A stretch of 64,000 nt of DNA, taken from Lachnospiraceae bacterium. Lineage in GTDB: Bacteria; Bacillota; Clostridia; Lachnospirales; Lachnospiraceae. The DNA lies in assembly GCA_910576125.1 (NCBI GenBank), contig CAJTHM010000001.1:186001-250000 (forward strand), given 5' to 3'. A model generated the notes under the pieces. The model searched no databases. It had not been told where the DNA came from and saw only the letters and a program-made list of their open reading frames with translations. Numbering within the stretch: the first letter of the stretch is position 1; every line of letters starts with the position of its first letter. The translations under genes and the position numbers were made by a program. Positions 1-11,201 of the stretch are shown here, in pieces.

Positions 1-600
1 CAGCACTGCCGACTGTACGTAAATTTCCTCCGCATCGCAGCCCGCAAGGAAACGGACCATATCAAAATCATGGATGGTCATGTCAAGAAACATGCCGCCG
101 GATACTGCCGCGTATTCCGCACTGGGCGGTTCGGGATCTCTTGACGTTACTTTGATGATGTGGGGTTCTCCCACTTTTCCGTCCAGCACAGCCTGCTTTA
201 CTGCCGCAAAGTTGTGGTCAAAGCGGCGGTTGAAGCCAACCTGATATTTGATGTTGCTTCCCTTCAGAGCCTCGATTACCTCTTTAATCCTGTCAAGGTC
301 ATGATCGATGGGCTTTTCGCAGAACACATGTTTTCCTGCTGCAATCGCCTCCAGCGAAATAGGGGAATGGGTATTGGTGGAAGAGCAGATCAGCACTGCC
401 TGAATTTCAGCATCATTTAAAATATCATGATAATCCTTTGTGGTATTGGCAATGCCCATGCTCTCTGCCCACGCAGCCGTCTCCTCATTCATAAAGGGAT
501 CCGCGATGGTCTTGATTTTTGCATTTCTCACGAAATTACAAATACTCCTGGTGTGTACTTTGCCGATTCTTCCGGCTCCGATAATTCCTACTGTAACCAT
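1..600 (-). CDS. iolG: Inositol 2-dehydrogenase-like oxidoreductase (3' end outside window)
   Basis: This Gfo/Idh/MocA-family NAD(P)-dependent sugar dehydrogenase would oxidise myo-inositol or a related polyol to the 2-keto form. Translating the minus strand from 600 gives an N-terminal Rossmann motif (VGIIGAGRIGKVH), then the family EKP motif (HVFCEKPID) and the QVGFNRRFD segment that carries catalytic-region residues. The start at 600 is preceded by AGAAAGGAG at good spacing. About 200 residues are visible and the rest lies to the left of the window. It is immediately downstream of an inosose dehydratase gene on the same strand, which supports a polyol role. The exact substrate cannot be told from sequence. 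Confidence 0.85.
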   Translation of the reverse strand, partial: MVTVGIIGAGRIGKVHTRSICNFVRNAKIKTIADPFMNEETAAWAESMGIANTTKDYHDILNDAEIQAVLICSSTNTHSPISLEAIAAGKHVFCEKPIDHDLDRIKEVIEALKGSNIKYQVGFNRRFDHNFAAVKQAVLDGKVGEPHIIKVTSRDPEPPSAEYAAVSGGMFLDMTIHDFDMVRFLAGCDAEEIYVQSAVL

Positions 601-673
601 AATTATCGTTGTCTCCTTTCTATTAATTCCGCAACTTTCCGTTGCTGTTTTTCTTTTGTCTTACTTCCACATT

Positions 674-1573
674 TTACAGCCCTGTTTTTTCAGCAATGAA
701 TTTCCTCGCCCTGATTGCGTATTCCAGAGGATTGGCTTTAGCGGGATCCTGCTCCGCTTCCACTACCATATATCCTTCATAGCCGCTTTCCTCCAGCACT
801 TTAAAGATGGGATCAAAATCAATGCAGCCATCCCCGGGAATGGTAAATGCGCCTGCCCGGACGCCGTCCAGAAAGCTCATCTTCCCGGCTTTCACCTGTG
901 CTACCACATCGGGACGGATATCCTTTAAATGTACATGTCTGATCCGGCCCGCGTATTTTTTTGCCATGGCAAGGGGGTCTTCGCCACAGTACGCAAAATG
1001 CCCTGTATCAAACAGAAGGCTCACATATGCCGGATCCGTCCCCTGCATCATGCGTTCCACCTCCGCGGCGTTCTGCACTACCGTTCCCATATGATGGTGG
1101 AATGTCAGGGCAACTTTGTACTTCTCCAGCGAAAGCTTGCCCAGGCGGTTCAAACCGTCACAAAGCATCTTCCACTCTTCATCATTCATCACGTATTTTC
1201 CCTCAAATACGGGCTGGGTCTGGATTCCCTGCGTACTGTAGCTCTGTTCGGACACCCCTACCACTTTGGCCCCCATTTTCGCAAGAAAAGCCACATGCTC
1301 TTCAAACCCCTTTTCCGTCTCCTCATAGGGCCTGCTAATCAGAAAAGTGGAGAACCATGCATTGCAGATTTCTACTCCCCGCAGGGTAAGCGCCGCTTTG
1401 AGCACTTCGGGATCCTTCGGGTATTTGTTGCCCACCTCAGAGCCGGTGAAGCCAGCAAGAGCCATCTCGCTGACACACTGCTCAAAAGTATTTTCCTTGC
1501 CCAGATCCGGCAGATCATCATTAGTCCAGGCAATGGGAGCGATTCCCAATTTTACATTTTTTCCTTTGAACAT
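674..1573 (-). CDS. iolE: Myo-inosose-2 dehydratase
   Basis: The protein belongs to the sugar phosphate isomerase/epimerase TIM-barrel family and matches IolE, which dehydrates 2-keto-myo-inositol. Visible marks are the N-terminal [18 protein letters not shown], a metal-site HHHMGT segment, LLFDTGH and [13 protein letters not shown], and a C-terminal [12 protein letters not shown] start at 1573 gives 299 residues, the usual family length, and is preceded by CTGGAGG. A further upstream ATG at 1639 would overlap the previous gene and lacks a ribosome site. It is followed by the iolG-like gene 73 bases downstream, so the two form one transcription unit with the HAD-GH105 gene upstream. Confidence 0.85.
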   Translation of the reverse strand: MFKGKNVKLGIAPIAWTNDDLPDLGKENTFEQCVSEMALAGFTGSEVGNKYPKDPEVLKAALTLRGVEICNAWFSTFLISRPYEETEKGFEEHVAFLAKMGAKVVGVSEQSYSTQGIQTQPVFEGKYVMNDEEWKMLCDGLNRLGKLSLEKYKVALTFHHHMGTVVQNAAEVERMMQGTDPAYVSLLFDTGHFAYCGEDPLAMAKKYAGRIRHVHLKDIRPDVVAQVKAGKMSFLDGVRAGAFTIPGDGCIDFDPIFKVLEESGYEGYMVVEAEQDPAKANPLEYAIRARKFIAEKTGL

Positions 1574-1620
1574 CTTTTTTCCTCCAGTTTCAATATTTTT
1601 CCAGCAGGCTTTCCCTGCCG

Positions 1621-3324
1621 TTATCCGTTCTTTCTCCATTCCACAAGGAGCAGGATGGCCAGTGCCTGTCCATAAGGCATCTGCTTTAAAGGAATTTCCT
1701 TGTAAAAGTCTTTGCTGGTTCTTCCCATAGGCGTTCCGTAGGATACCTGTCCCAGCACGCCTTCCCCGGAAATCAAATCCAGAATCGCTTCCAGCGCTTT
1801 GTCCGCGGCGGGGATATAACTCTCATCCAAAAGCCCCGTGTGCACGCCCTTCCAGATTCCGTAGGCGAAACCGCAGGTTGCGCTGGCTTCCGTATAGGAA
1901 GCAGGGTCATCCAGCAATGTATGCCACATACCGTTTTCGGCCTGAACAGCCACCAGACTGTCCACCTGATTGACCAGTGCTTCCCTGAGGATCCGGCGGA
2001 CTGGTACGGGCATCTCAATCATATCGAGAATCTCCGGAATCGCTATAGTGATCCAGCAGTTCCCTCTTCCCCAGAAAGCGCCTGCGAAATTGTTCTTCTC
2101 GAGGAATGTCCATCCGTGATACCAAAAGCCGGTTACCGGATCCTGCAAATATTTCAGATGCAGCAGGAACTGATACTGCGCCTCCTGCCGATAATCCTCC
2201 CTGTCCAGAATACGGCCCATATTTGCCAGAAACAATACGGTCATAAACAGGGTGTCATCCCAGAGCTCTTCATCATTCAGATCATCCGACGTCTGATGCT
2301 GGATGCCTCCCTCTTTGGTTCTCTTCATATCTTTCATAATCCACTCTGCGGCCTGTCTGCAGGGTTCCATGTAGACTTCACTGTTCAGATACTCCCCCAG
2401 ATAGGACATGGTCAGATAGGGCGCCATGGTATTCACATTCAGCTCCGGGAATCCGATCTTCAGCTGATTGTCATAAAATCTGGTGAGCATATCCAGATAG
2501 GCCTGTTCATTCGTGCTGGCAAACAATTTCCAAAGACCGTACAATCCCACGCCCTGCGTCCACTCCCAGTGCGCATACTTTTTCAATTCCTCCTCGGAAA
2601 TATGTTTTTTCTCCCTCATATTCTGCAGGAAAGGTTCGTCATCTTCATACAAAATGGGCGAAAACGCGTCAAGCAGCTTCTTCAGCTTCTCATCGACCTT
2701 TGTCCGCAGTTCTTTTCCATGTATATCCATTCGCTCTCCCTCCTTTTCCTCACAGCCATTCTCCCGTGTTCCAATGGATTTCCCCTTTTCAAGCTTTCCC
2801 TCCAGTTCAGCCAGCAATTTGGGAAGCTCCGAAGGATGAGCGACCGTGTAATCCGGAATCCAGTCCTCCTCCTCAAATGAATGGAAATATCTGGGCGACC
2901 AGTCGAGCCAGATGCTGGCAATTCCGAACCGGTTCGCTCCTGCCACGTCCTTCTTCAGATTATTGCCGATCATAACAATCCGTTCTTTATCCTCATCCTT
3001 CAGTCCAAGAGCCTCCATGGCAGTCTGAAACATGAGACGTTCCGGTTTCTGCACGCCTACCGTCTCCGAAACCACCCAGGCGTCAAAGCAATGGCGAAGG
3101 CCGTTTAACCGGTATACATTCTGAAAGGATTCTTCCTCACCGTCGGCAACCAGCGCAATGGTATAGCCCGCCTGATGGAGTTCTTCCAGCACTTCCCCTG
3201 CATTTTCGATAAAATCCGCCTGCGACACGATTCCCGGTTTCTCTTTCATATATTGCTGAGTAGACTCGTCTAAAATGGTATCCCCGCTATCCGTAAAAAT
3301 AATCAGTTTTTTGCTTTTCTCCAT
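1621..3324 (-). CDS. HAD-like hydrolase fused to GH105 unsaturated uronyl hydrolase
   Basis: The single reading frame has two parts. Residues 1 to about 185 look like a HAD-superfamily phosphatase ([41 protein letters not shown]). Residues about 199 to 567 look like GH105 (YteR/YesR) proteins that remove unsaturated uronic acid from rhamnogalacturonan- or glucuronan-type oligosaccharides, with [15 protein letters not shown], a [15 protein letters not shown] segment and GFWYHGW. The linker is charged (EEKEGER). A second Met at 2730 has AAAGGAGGG seven bases upstream, so the GH105 part may also be made alone. It lies upstream of iolE/iolG in the same direction and diverges from the AraC gene. 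Confidence 0.8.
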   Translation of the reverse strand: MEKSKKLIIFTDSGDTILDESTQQYMKEKPGIVSQADFIENAGEVLEELHQAGYTIALVADGEEESFQNVYRLNGLRHCFDAWVVSETVGVQKPERLMFQTAMEALGLKDEDKERIVMIGNNLKKDVAGANRFGIASIWLDWSPRYFHSFEEEDWIPDYTVAHPSELPKLLAELEGKLEKGKSIGTRENGCEEKEGERMDIHGKELRTKVDEKLKKLLDAFSPILYEDDEPFLQNMREKKHISEEELKKYAHWEWTQGVGLYGLWKLFASTNEQAYLDMLTRFYDNQLKIGFPELNVNTMAPYLTMSYLGEYLNSEVYMEPCRQAAEWIMKDMKRTKEGGIQHQTSDDLNDEELWDDTLFMTVLFLANMGRILDREDYRQEAQYQFLLHLKYLQDPVTGFWYHGWTFLEKNNFAGAFWGRGNCWITIAIPEILDMIEMPVPVRRILREALVNQVDSLVAVQAENGMWHTLLDDPASYTEASATCGFAYGIWKGVHTGLLDESYIPAADKALEAILDLISGEGVLGQVSYGTPMGRTSKDFYKEIPLKQMPYGQALAILLLVEWRKNG

Positions 3325-3398
3325 ACTCCCATTCCTTTCGCTTTATTTTATTGCATCTTTTTCTCTGTTTTGATATACTTATCCTGGTACGCATATCC

Positions 3399-3416
3399 GA
3401 ACATAAAAATATGTTC
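3399..3416. promoter_or_regulatory. Perfect inverted repeat between HAD-GH105 and araC genes (candidate operator)
   Basis: GAACATA-AAAA-TATGTTC has perfect seven-base arms in the 114-base divergent intergenic space. Its position, 23 bases upstream of the AraC start, fits an operator or promoter element. The regulator that binds it is not known; autoregulation by the adjacent AraC protein is an inference. Confidence 0.35.
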
Positions 3417-3438
3417 TGCCATAGAGAGGTGATTTTAT

Positions 3439-4413
3439 ATGATTCAGCCGATTGAGTACAATGAAAAGCAATTCATCATCATAAACGATATGACGCACTC
3501 TCTGTTTTACTTTTTTGATTTCGATGAGCGGGCCAGTCAGGTCAACATGGAGTTTGAGCATTTTCACTCTTACTATGAAATCCATGTCCTTCTGAGCCCC
3601 AACGCCATCCACTTTCTGGAAGGAGTGCCTTACCCCATAGAGAGCCATGATTTCGTGCTCCTGCCCCCTTCCCTGTTGCACAAAACCTGCTATCCGGAAA
3701 AGGAACCTTCCAAAAGGCTGATCATCACATTTATGTATCCGGAAAACGCTTTGGGATTCCGGGATTCCTATAATGACCTCCTCTCTCCCTTTTACAGCGA
3801 TACCCATATCTATCGCTTCCCTGAAAAACAGCTGGGAATCCTTACCGACCTGATCAACCAGATGGTAAATCTGGCCTTTCAGGATCAACCGGAACGGGCC
3901 TTCAGCACCCAGGAGCTCTCCGGAACAAAAGAGCTTGTACTGCACAGCCTTTTTATCCGTTTCCTTTATTGCCTGAACCAGTTTCAGGACAGCAATATTT
4001 ATGAAAAGAATGAGATAACCGACAAGGTTACGGAACGGATTTATTCTGTGTCCAACTATATCCACACCCATTACCGGGAAGATATGACGCTGGACGAGCT
4101 AGCCAGGGAATCGTACATGAGCCCTTATTACCTGTCCCACCAGTTCAAGAGAATTACAGGATATACCCTTACCCAGTATATCCAGTGGGTAAGGGTCCGT
4201 AACTGTCAGTTCCTTTTGCTCAACACTGCGGAAAAAGTCACCGATATTGCTCTGGAATGCGGCTTTTCCAGTTTTTCCCACTTCAACCGCGTTTTTCGGA
4301 AGTTCTGCAACGAATCTCCCTCCGAATACCGAAAGAACCATGCGGGAGAAGGGCAGCACGTCAGCGGAAGCAAAAGCCCTGCTACCCCCCCGGGAATTTC
4401 TACTGATTTGTGA
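3439..4413 (+). CDS. AraC-family transcriptional regulator
   Basis: This is a 324-residue regulator with an N-terminal cupin-type sensing domain (MEFEHFHSYYEIHVLLSP; DFVLLPPSLLHKTCYP) and a C-terminal double helix-turn-helix of the AraC/XylS type (MTLDELARESYMSPYYLSHQFK; VTDIALECGFSSFSHFNRVFRK). A ribosome site (AGAGAGGTGA) precedes the start. It is divergent from the HAD-GH105/iol genes and convergent with the heparinase-like gene, overlapping the latter by 14 bases. It most likely controls these carbohydrate genes in response to a sugar. The inducer cannot be read from sequence. Confidence 0.9.
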   Translation: MIQPIEYNEKQFIIINDMTHSLFYFFDFDERASQVNMEFEHFHSYYEIHVLLSPNAIHFLEGVPYPIESHDFVLLPPSLLHKTCYPEKEPSKRLIITFMYPENALGFRDSYNDLLSPFYSDTHIYRFPEKQLGILTDLINQMVNLAFQDQPERAFSTQELSGTKELVLHSLFIRFLYCLNQFQDSNIYEKNEITDKVTERIYSVSNYIHTHYREDMTLDELARESYMSPYYLSHQFKRITGYTLTQYIQWVRVRNCQFLLLNTAEKVTDIALECGFSSFSHFNRVFRKFCNESPSEYRKNHAGEGQHVSGSKSPATPPGISTDL

Positions 4414-6040
4414 CACTGCGTATGCAGAATGTATGATTAAATTCACTGTAATCTGTATAATACATGGTGAAGCTCCTGTCGTCGCTCGCCTCGCTGCCAA
4501 AGATTCCCTCAATGAAGCCATGGGCACCGAAAGCGGGACCGATATCAATGGCATCCATCCTGTTGGAAAGACGGACATTCCCTTGCTTTACCAGAATCTG
4601 TTTTCCTGCCAGACCATACATACTGAATGCATCTCCGTCCGCTTTCCCGGCTCCCAGCACTGCCAGTTCCACGCGGAATGGAGCTTCTTCTATGCCGCGG
4701 AGCTTCACATTGACCTCCACACCGCTTTCCACTTCCCGAATCCGAACCTCAATGGTCAGATCAGGCCCCCATTTCCTGTCTCTCTTCGTGTGATCCATTT
4801 TCCACCAGTCGCTGGTGCCCTGGTCTTCCTGAAAGGGCAGATAATACCATCCCTTCATCACCTGGGTCAGTAAGAAACCGTCCTCCGTCTTTTCCAGCGT
4901 CTCCGGGATAAATGCGCGGTGTTCACAGATACATCCGCCGATTTTCACTGCCACGTCAAGAGAATGCGTGCTGAAATACAGGAAATTGCTCTTTCCTTTC
5001 ATCAGGGTATAGCTGATATCTCCTCTGCTCACCCTGACAATCCCTGATTCCGAATACACACGCTCAAAATCCACAGGCCGCCTGCAGCCTTCCCACTCAA
5101 AATCAATCAAATCCGGTCTGTTCATATAGTGGATTAGTATATCCGGCGCTGACAGCTGTTTTTCCTCCACCAGTCTAAAAATATAATTTGCAAAGTCCAG
5201 GAACTCCGGAATATCCCTCTCCACCCCCATAGTCAGGTATTCCCAATAGTAATACTTGGGATAGACCCTCTTTCCGTTATCCTGTCTGGTTGAATTCGCC
5301 GTGAAAATGGTTCCGTCCGGCTCTATATAGGTAAGCATCATACGGAGGTTGCGCACCGCATGTTCAAAAAACGCAGCGTCCTTCGTGCATCTCCCTATTG
5401 TGATCATCGCGTCATTGTTGATGCGGTTATAATTGCCTGCGGATTTCTCCGCAAACTCGCCGTCCTCATTGCAGTCGATTCCCTCAGCCAGATAAATCTG
5501 CGCTGTCTGGGCAAATTTCGGCTCGGCGAAAAATTCCGCGCACTCCATCAGATTGGATGCGATTGCCCAGCGATGGTTCGGCGTATGGAAACCTCCGGCC
5601 AGCAACCCATAGGCCGCCTTCTTTGCGATTCCGTACATCTTCTGATAAATCTTCTCCTGCCATTCATCCCGCTGTATCCCTTTCAGATAATGCAGTACGG
5701 GAAGCATTCGCTTTACGATAAAGGCCGTGTCGGGCGCAGAATGGAAGTTACAGCGAATCAGATCGAACAGCCCGTCCTCATGCTGATATCTTTCCACATA
5801 ATCAAGGGCGAGAACAATGCGCTCCGCCAGCTTCTCATCCTTATAATACTCGCTGCCGCTGTTGCTGTAGGCCCCCGTCATATTATAAACGCGATAAATT
5901 GTATATTTCGCATCCATCAGATCTGTTTCGTCCGGAAATCCCCCGTAATAAGGGCTGCTTTTATCAGTCACCTGAATCCTCAGGGCATTCCTGACCCTTT
6001 GGTCATTACCCTTTACAATTTTCTCATAATGCTGTCTCAT
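4400..6040 (-). CDS. Heparinase II/III-like polysaccharide-degrading protein
   Basis: This 546-residue protein has a helical N-terminal half (about 1-300) with an HTPNHRW segment and GNYNRINNDAMI, resembling the alpha/alpha-toroid of polysaccharide lyases. A beta-rich second half (about 310-546) follows, with VYSESGIVRVSRGD and the closing FGAHGFIEGIFG. No signal peptide is evident, so it would act in the cytoplasm on imported oligosaccharides, as the GH105 partner would. The start codon at 6040 is preceded by GGAAAGGAATC. The family is assigned by overall layout, not by a diagnostic motif; it could be a hydrolase instead. Confidence 0.5.
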   Translation of the reverse strand: MRQHYEKIVKGNDQRVRNALRIQVTDKSSPYYGGFPDETDLMDAKYTIYRVYNMTGAYSNSGSEYYKDEKLAERIVLALDYVERYQHEDGLFDLIRCNFHSAPDTAFIVKRMLPVLHYLKGIQRDEWQEKIYQKMYGIAKKAAYGLLAGGFHTPNHRWAIASNLMECAEFFAEPKFAQTAQIYLAEGIDCNEDGEFAEKSAGNYNRINNDAMITIGRCTKDAAFFEHAVRNLRMMLTYIEPDGTIFTANSTRQDNGKRVYPKYYYWEYLTMGVERDIPEFLDFANYIFRLVEEKQLSAPDILIHYMNRPDLIDFEWEGCRRPVDFERVYSESGIVRVSRGDISYTLMKGKSNFLYFSTHSLDVAVKIGGCICEHRAFIPETLEKTEDGFLLTQVMKGWYYLPFQEDQGTSDWWKMDHTKRDRKWGPDLTIEVRIREVESGVEVNVKLRGIEEAPFRVELAVLGAGKADGDAFSMYGLAGKQILVKQGNVRLSNRMDAIDIGPAFGAHGFIEGIFGSEASDDRSFTMYYTDYSEFNHTFCIRSVTNQ

Positions 6041-6222
6041 GATTCCTTTCCTCCCACAAAATTGAATAAATAGGCTTCTTTCCAGAATGCGCCGGAAACA
6101 ATCTGATTGATAGTATACTTTTCGTAAAAAAATTAAGCTATGTGCTATTTGTCAATTTATCAAAAAAACATTGCAATTTTTGTTCTTTTGTTTCCAGGCA
6201 GAAATCACATGAGTCAGGCATC

Positions 6223-6252
6223 TTGCATCCCGGGAAATGGGTATGGTATAAT
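6223..6252 (+). promoter_or_regulatory. Sigma-A type promoter of rarA
   Basis: TTGCAT and TATAAT are separated by 18 bases, and the -10 box ends 54 bases before the rarA start codon. Confidence 0.6.
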
Positions 6253-6306
6253 GGCCTTATATAATAGTATTTTGATTTCTCCATCCGTGACATGAAAGGA
6301 GCAAAT

Positions 6307-7650
<1,344 letters not shown>

Positions 7651-7707
7651 ATTTCATGCGAGGTTTTCTCTCACTTTTCAATACAGCTTACAGGGTCTCC
7701 ATAATTA

Positions 7708-7737
7708 TAGACACAGCAGATGCTTTCATGATATAAT
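7708..7737 (+). promoter_or_regulatory. Promoter of patB copy 1
   Basis: TAGACA-N18-TATAAT lies 64 bases before the start codon. The second patB copy keeps the same arrangement (TGGACA-N18-TATGAT at 28079-28108), so the duplication includes the promoter. Confidence 0.6.
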
Positions 7738-7800
7738 GGGCTTATTCAAGACATGATTTTTACATATCAAATATCACAGAACAGAAAGGATGTACCCAAG

Positions 7801-9006
7801 ATGAAGTACGATTTTACATCTATCATAAACCGCAACGGCATGGACGCTATTGCGGTAGACAATCTGGGCATCGGGAACTGCCCCGGCAGACCAAAGGAAG
7901 GCTTTGACGCTATCCCCATGTGGGTGGCCGACATGAACTTCCCCACCGTGCCCACCGTACCGGAGACAATCATCGCCCGCACGAAAGCGCCCCACTACGG
8001 CTATTTCTCCCCCCGGGAGGAATACCTGGACGCAATCATCAGATGGCATGAGACACGAAACGGCGCAGCCGGCCTGACCAGAGAGTGCATCGGCTATGAG
8101 AACGGCGTACTGGGCGGCGTCATCAGCGCCCTGAACGTATACTGCTCCAAAGGGGACAATGTGCTCCTCCACTCCCCCACCTACGTGGGCTTTACCGGCA
8201 GCATCGGCAACAACGGCTACCATATCGTCCACAGCCCGCTGGTTCTGGACGAGAACGGTACATACCGCATGGATTTTGAAGATATGGAGAAGAAAATCAC
8301 GGAGAACAGAATCCATGCCGCCGTGTTCTGCTCCCCGCACAATCCCTGCGGCCGTGTCTGGGAGAAATGGGAAGTGGAACAGTTCATGGAGCTGTGCCGG
8401 AAGCATGACGTGATGGTGGTCTCCGATGAAATCTGGTCCGATATCATCCTGTCCGGACATAAGCATACCCCCACCCAGAGCGTCAGCGAGGACGCAAGGA
8501 ACCGCACTGTGGCGGTCTACGCTCCCTCCAAGACCTTTAACCTGGCCGGATTGGTGGGCAGCTACCACATCATTTACAACAAGGCCCTTAGAGACCGGGT
8601 GGAAAAGGAGTCCTCCCTCTCCCATTACAACAACATGAACCTCCTCTCCATGTACGCCCTGATTGGCGCCTATAAGCCCGAGGGCTACGAATGGGTGGAC
8701 GAGCTGCGTCAGGTCATCACCGGCAATGTGGACTTCGCCTGCACGTACATCGCGGAGCATTTCGACGGCGTCAAAGTCTCCAAGCCCCAGGGCACTTATA
8801 TGCTGTTCCTGGACTGCACGCAGTGGTGCGAGGCCCACGGCAAGACTATCCGGGAACTGGAGCAGGCCGGCTATGACGTGGGCGTGGCCTGGCAGGACGG
8901 AACGGCGTTCCACGGCCCCTGCCATATCCGCATGAACCTGGCCCTGCCCCTCTCCCGGGTGCAGGAGGCTTTCGCCAGACTGGACAAGTATGTTTTCAAT
9001 GCCTGA
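7801..9006 (+). CDS. patB: MalY/PatB-type PLP-dependent C-S lyase, copy 1
   Basis: This fold-type I aminotransferase-like enzyme would cleave cystathionine or cysteine conjugates to a thiol, pyruvate and ammonia. It has the MalY/PatB N-terminal signature (IPMWVADMNFPTVP), the SPHNPCGRVW loop, SDEIWSDI, and APSKTFNLAG with the PLP-binding lysine. A start at 7801 gives 401 residues with AGAAAGGATG upstream; the earlier ATG at 7753 has no ribosome site. It is followed 34 bases later by a truncated macrodomain gene. A near-identical second copy at 28192 is also followed by a macrodomain gene. Confidence 0.9.
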   Translation: MKYDFTSIINRNGMDAIAVDNLGIGNCPGRPKEGFDAIPMWVADMNFPTVPTVPETIIARTKAPHYGYFSPREEYLDAIIRWHETRNGAAGLTRECIGYENGVLGGVISALNVYCSKGDNVLLHSPTYVGFTGSIGNNGYHIVHSPLVLDENGTYRMDFEDMEKKITENRIHAAVFCSPHNPCGRVWEKWEVEQFMELCRKHDVMVVSDEIWSDIILSGHKHTPTQSVSEDARNRTVAVYAPSKTFNLAGLVGSYHIIYNKALRDRVEKESSLSHYNNMNLLSMYALIGAYKPEGYEWVDELRQVITGNVDFACTYIAEHFDGVKVSKPQGTYMLFLDCTQWCEAHGKTIRELEQAGYDVGVAWQDGTAFHGPCHIRMNLALPLSRVQEAFARLDKYVFNA

Positions 9007-9040
9007 GCCCCTGATACGGGCCGGAAAGGTAGGAAGATAA

Positions 9041-9415
9041 ATGCCGCTTCAGATTGTCAGGAACGATATCACGAAAATGAATGTGGACGCAATCGTAAAC
9101 GCCGCCAATCCCTCGCTTTTGGGCGGGGGCGGTGTGGACGGCTGCATCCATCAGGCCGCGGGGCCCACGTTGCTTGCTGAGTGTAGGACGCTGGGTGGGT
9201 GCGAGACTGGCAGCGCGAAAGTCACCGGTGCCGGGAAACTCCCCTGCAGATATGTCATTCACGCCGCAGGGCCCCGCTGGAGGGGAGGCGGACATGGAGA
9301 GCGGAATCTGCTCATCTCCTGCTACCGCACCGCTCTTTTGCTGGCAAAGGAGAAAGCAAAGTGCTATGAACTGGACTTCCTATTCTGGCATCCCACTTTC
9401 AACAGGAATCACTGA
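9041..9415 (+). pseudogene. Macrodomain (ADP-ribose-binding) protein, 3'-truncated copy
   Basis: Residues 1 to about 105 match the intact copy at 29432, including the ADP-ribose loop [20 protein letters not shown]. Homology stops abruptly after base 9356. The last 20 or so codons (up to the stop at 9415) are unrelated sequence shared with the end of the opposite-strand nucleotidyltransferase gene. The missing part includes the second half of the macro fold and the whole C-terminal helical domain, so the product is unlikely to fold. The break marks the left edge of the accessory island. Confidence 0.85.
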
Positions 9416-10525
9416 ATCTTTAAAGGAATCAAAGTCCACTCCAATTTCTTTGCATTGGCGTATCATATTATCATATTGAACTCTTCTAACAAATTGGTAG
9501 TTAAAATCAATACTAACCAAATCATTTCTATTTATATCATTCACCGCCCCTTTAAAGAGCCTCTCCAAATATCCCTGACTCCATTTTCCTATATAGTAGA
9601 AACCATTACTCTCTGGATGATATGTCTTGAATACAATATCATCTAACTCTTTATCGTGATCACTGCCGAGCAAGTTTATAACATCTGTTGACAATAGCGG
9701 AATTCCAGCAACAAACTTATATACTGTCTGCGCTCTTGTCAAAACATAAAACATAACAAATTTCGATGTCACTTTATCAACCAGTTTACTGATGTTCTCC
9801 CAGTCAATTGAGCAGACTAATATTATATTGATAATATCACAAATGTTTCTCCACTTGAATGTTGCCTCAAAATATTCATGTCGAAAAACATGTTGACACA
9901 TTGAAATAAAAAACATGCCAAAGCAAGGAAATACAAAGTTTCCTTCCTTTACTGTATCTATAAACATATATTTATGTTTAATGGGATACGGTTCATTAAG
10001 CTGATTTAAACGATGATGTATTTCATAATGGAATGTCCGATAACTTATTCCTGGCAAATGCTGTAAGTAATGAATATAATATTTAACTAAATCTTCGTTA
10101 TCTGTGAGATACACATCTTTAATTTTAGATTTCACAAATTTATATAAGCTGAGTGCATCTTTTTCGTGAACCAAGATATCACAATCTCCCATCAAGCGGT
10201 AACACCCTATTTTTTCATAAACATAGTGATTTAGAACAGGACCTTTAAAATTCACATAATTATAGTCACCAATTTGTGCCAAAAAATCATTCATATTATT
10301 TATAATGCTTTTGTATCTAAGTTCCGTTATAGCTTTAAAACGTAGTACTGATTTGTTTTTTATCAGCACACTGTTCTTTTCTGCATTCACCAATGCAACT
10401 TTCAGCATCCCTTCCCTAAATATTGCATCTAATACTTCATCTGTTATACCTTCTTCCAGAATATTGTTACATGCATCCCAAATCGTCAAAGACAATATTG
10501 TCCTCTTTTCTCTTTCACCGAGCAT
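9380..10525 (-). CDS. Nucleotidyltransferase-family protein of peptide (lasso-type) clusters
   Basis: This 381-residue protein resembles the uncharacterised nucleotidyltransferase family (PF14907 type) found beside PqqD-like and HPr-kinase-like genes in lasso-peptide clusters such as that of paeninodin. The nucleotidyltransferase core is visible at about residues 92-130 ([27 protein letters not shown], with the paired acidic residues), followed by the paired-His HYEIHHRLN segment and a long helical C-terminus. It is the last gene of the 12274-to-9380 operon and the region is markedly AT-rich compared with its flanks. The substrate is unknown; nucleotidylation of a modified peptide is an inference from context. 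Confidence 0.65.
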   Translation of the reverse strand: MLGEREKRTILSLTIWDACNNILEEGITDEVLDAIFREGMLKVALVNAEKNSVLIKNKSVLRFKAITELRYKSIINNMNDFLAQIGDYNYVNFKGPVLNHYVYEKIGCYRLMGDCDILVHEKDALSLYKFVKSKIKDVYLTDNEDLVKYYIHYLQHLPGISYRTFHYEIHHRLNQLNEPYPIKHKYMFIDTVKEGNFVFPCFGMFFISMCQHVFRHEYFEATFKWRNICDIINIILVCSIDWENISKLVDKVTSKFVMFYVLTRAQTVYKFVAGIPLLSTDVINLLGSDHDKELDDIVFKTYHPESNGFYYIGKWSQGYLERLFKGAVNDINRNDLVSIDFNYQFVRRVQYDNMIRQCKEIGVDFDSFKDSVIPVESGMPE

Positions 10526-10547
10526 AATTTATCCTTTTCCAATTTTT

Positions 10548-11201
10548 CTATATCTGTTTCCAATGCAAAAAATTAGTCAATTTCCATATTCGAAAATAAA
10601 CGAGTATTCTGTATACATTTAAACTGATAGGGTACTTCTGAAAAAAATCCGGGCCGTTTACCACTATTGTATGAAACTCTCCGTTCTCATCAATAAGACT
10701 ATTACCCGTCCTCCTAAGATAATGCAAAAATTCCTCCGTATACTCAATTCCCAACACATCTCTCCCAAAACTAGATTTTTTATAGCTACTGACAATAATC
10801 TTATACCCCATATCAATATACATTCGAGCAAGTTGTTCTTCAGTATATGTACTTAACGGAAACACCGGAGTTACTTTATTACGTAAACATATTGCTGTTT
10901 TATATATCATCTGAGGAATCCGTTTAGTATCCCCGAACACCACTTGAAAGATTCCATCTTTCCTACATGCTTCTACCGCTTGTAAAACAAATTCTCCATA
11001 TGTAATATCCTCATATATTTCGATTGGAACTCCTAAATTTTTGCTTTGCTCATTCAAGAATCTTTTTGAAATAAACTCTTCTGACTCATATTTTTCTACA
11101 AACACAATCAACTTTTTACACCTGTTGCCTAACTTTGAATACACATTATTTGCTAAACAGCCGTCTTTTCCTCCACTCCAAAATACTGCATAGTCACTCA
11201 C
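10548..11201 (-). CDS. Dph6-like ATP pyrophosphatase (PP-loop amide ligase)
   Basis: The 217-residue protein has the PP-loop SGGKDG at residues 9-14, the middle segment QVVFGDTKR and the family C-terminal motif ENGEFHTIVVNGP, which together point to the diphthine-ammonia ligase (Dph6/MJ0570) family. Dph6 enzymes adenylate a carboxylate and convert it to an amide. The start is a GTG at 11201 that overlaps the stop of the kinase frame (GTGA), so it is translationally coupled. In lasso clusters the position of an ATP-dependent amide former is held by an asparagine-synthetase-like cyclase; here this smaller enzyme is the only such candidate. Its role in peptide amidation or ring closure is inferred. 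Confidence 0.7.
   Translation of the reverse strand: MSDYAVFWSGGKDGCLANNVYSKLGNRCKKLIVFVEKYESEEFISKRFLNEQSKNLGVPIEIYEDITYGEFVLQAVEACRKDGIFQVVFGDTKRIPQMIYKTAICLRNKVTPVFPLSTYTEEQLARMYIDMGYKIIVSSYKKSSFGRDVLGIEYTEEFLHYLRRTGNSLIDENGEFHTIVVNGPDFFQKYPISLNVYRILVYFRIWKLTNFLHWKQI

Noticed and set aside
7774..8925. Long minus-strand open frame (383 codons) opposite patB copy 1, and its twin at 28165-29316
   Set aside because: It is the antisense of a well-supported enzyme gene with high GC codon bias; no family likeness and no ribosome site.
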